Shown here piece by piece: positions 61,431 to 64,000 of a DNA stretch of 64,000 bases. Made by a program: the position numbers and the translations under genes. Position 1 is the first letter of the stretch. Each line of letters opens with the position of its first letter. The notes under the pieces were generated by a model that saw only the letters and a list, made by a program, of their open reading frames with translations, did not search any database and was not told the origin of the DNA. Origin of the DNA: Nymphalis io (lineage: Eukaryota; Arthropoda; Insecta; Lepidoptera; Nymphalidae); NCBI RefSeq assembly GCF_905147045.1, contig NC_065890.1, forward strand, positions 8,122,001-8,186,000, in the 5' to 3' direction.

Positions 61431-64000
61431 AAAATAAATATTTTTTCAAATCCGACTTTGTTTTTCTTTCCGACAATGTTTTTCTATTTTAGATTTGTTA
61501 TACATAAACAATTAACATTAGTTGCCTTGAAATGTTTAGGGTATTAAATACATATTACGTTTTACCAAAATCAATGTCATTATTTAAAATTAGATTAAAT
61601 TTTGCTTTCTTGGTTTTTTTAATTTAATTCGATTTATTGATTTAATTAAGCACAAACGTTGAAAGCTATAAAAGCGTGATAAAAATGTTAAATTTTTAAA
61701 ACTTACAAAAAATACCATATCCTTAAATGTTTAGTGTAAACAAAAAATAAAATAAGACTGATAAACTGAGAAATGAGACATGTATATGTGCGTTCACCTA
61801 TATGTATGTATATAAATCGCTCGATGCCATATAAATCCCCCAAACGATCTATGACGGACCATTTCTTATCCAATATCTGGCTTGAGCATTCACAAGGGAT
61901 GTAGACTACCTCGAGTTGTAATCGACGACGTCCAGTCAGCGGAAACGCGGAAACATGTTATCGAGGGGTACGGTGATATATCGCCGTTTTCTTTGAAAAT
62001 ATATTGCACGCACGGAATACTTGTATAGTAAACTAATAGAAAATAGGAAACCATTTAGATAAATAAGAAAAAAACTGAAAGAACTAAAGACGTTTATTAT
62101 GTATATAGTTTTAACTAACGATTAATTTAGAATTAAGAATAAATAATAAGCACTCATTTAGAATATAAAAGCTGTGACGGGAGCTTCCCTAAATGAATTT
62201 GTCTTTGAAACAGTTTCCTATATAATATTTACCATAATCTCAGATCCAGGCACACGCTCTGTTAATCTCGTTATAAAATACCTTTAATACAATAGACGTG
62301 ATACAATGGGAGTGTTTCGCATTCTAAAAATGAATTATAGTTCTGGTTCCGCAATGCAGTGGTGCATGGGGTAGCATGAGCCACCGCGGCGCGTCGTCGG
62401 TTACGAGTACCTATATACTGCAACCCTAGTTGTGCGATAAACTCGACAAATATCCCATTCCCACTCACCAAAAAATCACGTCATTTGTATTACTCATTAT
62501 ATGTTTTTATCTTCACAAATATAAAAAACTAGTCAACGATTTTTTTTATAAAAAAAGTGATTAGATTAAAAGAGTAATTATTATCATAAAAAATATCGCT
62601 ATATACATATATATAACTATTACAACCTATTTATTTTAAAATATTCCTAGATTTCGCAGTTGCATATAATTTGATGGTATGGTGTAATGTATAGATATAT
62701 ATATATATTAGTTAATATAGATCAGTTAAAATCTATATAGACTAAGGGGAGTCGGACGGATGTCGTCGATTTAGTTGTGACGGCGACGTTGCTTTCGGAT
62801 TGATTGTTCTCGACACCAAAATCGATAGTAACGATTTTATTATTGTTGGCTCCGAGTTGACCCCTTCAGCGTTATGTATGTATACATGGAAAAAGTATAA
62901 TCACATGTTATTGTAGCACAGTTTATATAATCAACTAATAATTTGACTTAGTCTTAAAAATTAGACAATAACTTTGTGATATACAAATATTAATAATTGT
63001 TAAAAAATTAAAAGTAAAAAATGTGTTTAAACATGATTTTATTAATCTAACATCAGTTCATTTAAGATACATTAATTTAAAAATATACGCAAAATGTGTA
63101 CAATATAAAATATGATAGCGATTGCTCTTACTTAGATTTTAATCACGTCGCTACACTTTATACTTACATACTTATTTCGTGAAAGGTAGTATACATTAAC
63201 CGAGCCTTCATACGTAAAGCTTAAGTTACGCTCAAAGAAAAGCTTTTGCAAAATATATTTCGAAAATTAATATATAATAATGTTATAATATAAGGATTTG
63301 AATTTCCATCGTACTTAAGTTATCAACTACCGACATATTCGACTCACTCAAAGTCAATTTTATAATGCATTATTAACTTGTTTCAGTTAGCCAAGTCAGT
63401 TGGAATTAAATTAATATCGTGTGAGTTAAGATTCCATTTTGGGATCAGCATAACTTAAAACAAGTATGACTTCGCTTAATATTTTGCTATTCCGTTGAGT
63501 AAACGTTAAATGTGTTAGAAATATTTAAATGTATTTGAGAATACTCTTAACAAAATCTACTTTATTCAAGTACTCTAAAAGTCGATAACGAGAAAGGGCT
63601 AGAAACTCAGTGGTTTTTTTTTTTCATAAAGCACGTACAAATACATGTGTATCAAAATTTCATAACTATCTTTTGAAAGCGTAAAAGCGTGACAAAAAAT
63701 AAAGAAATATATTTTTCGCGTAATAAGGGTAGTATAACCAAAAGTGGTATGAGAGTACACAAGAAAAGCACAAAGAAAAAATTTGTAAAATATAATTTGC
63801 ATAATTGGAATTTGGCAGTAAATTCGAACTTGAGAGCAGGGCCTACTTATGCCTACGAAAGGCGATTGGAACTATAACGTTAGGCAATGTCAAATTACAG
63901 TTTAATGGATAAAATACTGACGCAATACTTCACAAATAAGTTTCAAATACTGTTGGCGGTTGTTATTAGAGCTCATTGTTTTTTTTTTGTATAAGGAACT

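Larger units (their letters stand above)
44797..64000 (+). other. CadN intron, over 19 kb, running off the window
   Basis: No sequence matching the next CadN repeats (such as a VNDEPPYF-type motif) was found on the plus strand. The stretch is AT-rich with scattered GC-richer patches (47390-47590, 49240-49375, 50850-51010, 54470-54760, 55220-55330, 60230-60350, 61850-61990, 62330-62430), repeat fragments, one microsatellite and a palindrome. Very long introns are usual for CadN and often carry neural enhancers (general knowledge). A gene nested in this intron was not recognised. Confidence 0.7.

Overview
This is an AT-rich animal nuclear window with the look of a lepidopteran insect, probably a butterfly. 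It has intron-split genes with GT/AG junctions, long introns, and dispersed SINE and non-LTR fragments of a type I associate with Lepidoptera. The protein matches below are from recall of family sequences; no database search was run. Nothing suggests bacterial, viral or organellar DNA.

Layout, left to right. (1) 93-23753, plus strand: the complete coding region of spalt (SALL family zinc-finger transcription factor) in seven exons, whose phases all agree and give 1325 residues. Introns 1 and 3 are each about 9-10 kb and hold several SINE/LINE fragments and a few GC-richer patches that may be enhancers. (2) 25719-29116, minus: six exons of a divergent 26S proteasome lid subunit Rpn7/PSMD6 (382 aa), tail-to-tail with spalt. 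(3) 30879-33404, plus: an intronless Nibbler/mut-7 (EXD3) 3'-5' exonuclease with an intact DEDDy site. (4) 34370-38371, minus: ten exons of the Rab geranylgeranyltransferase alpha subunit (531 aa), whose first coding exon is only the ATG. (5) 39747-40812, plus: a two-exon BTB-zinc-finger protein (315 aa). A nested inverted-repeat array with 42-bp arms lies about 180 bp upstream of its start codon. (6) 43509-44796, plus: the first coding exon of N-cadherin (CadN): signal peptide, prodomain and furin-like site. It is followed by an intron that appears to run to the end of the window (over 19 kb).

The genes do not form one pathway. spalt and CadN are large developmental genes with long, probably regulatory introns. 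Between them sit compact housekeeping-type genes for protein turnover (Rpn7), small-RNA end trimming (Nibbler) and membrane traffic (RabGGTA). The most unusual items are the inverted-repeat array at 39369-39569, a possible 96-nt in-phase cassette exon inside a spalt zinc finger (21406-21501), the divergence of the Rpn7 copy, and a SINE interrupted by a retroposed LINE tail near 52.6 kb.
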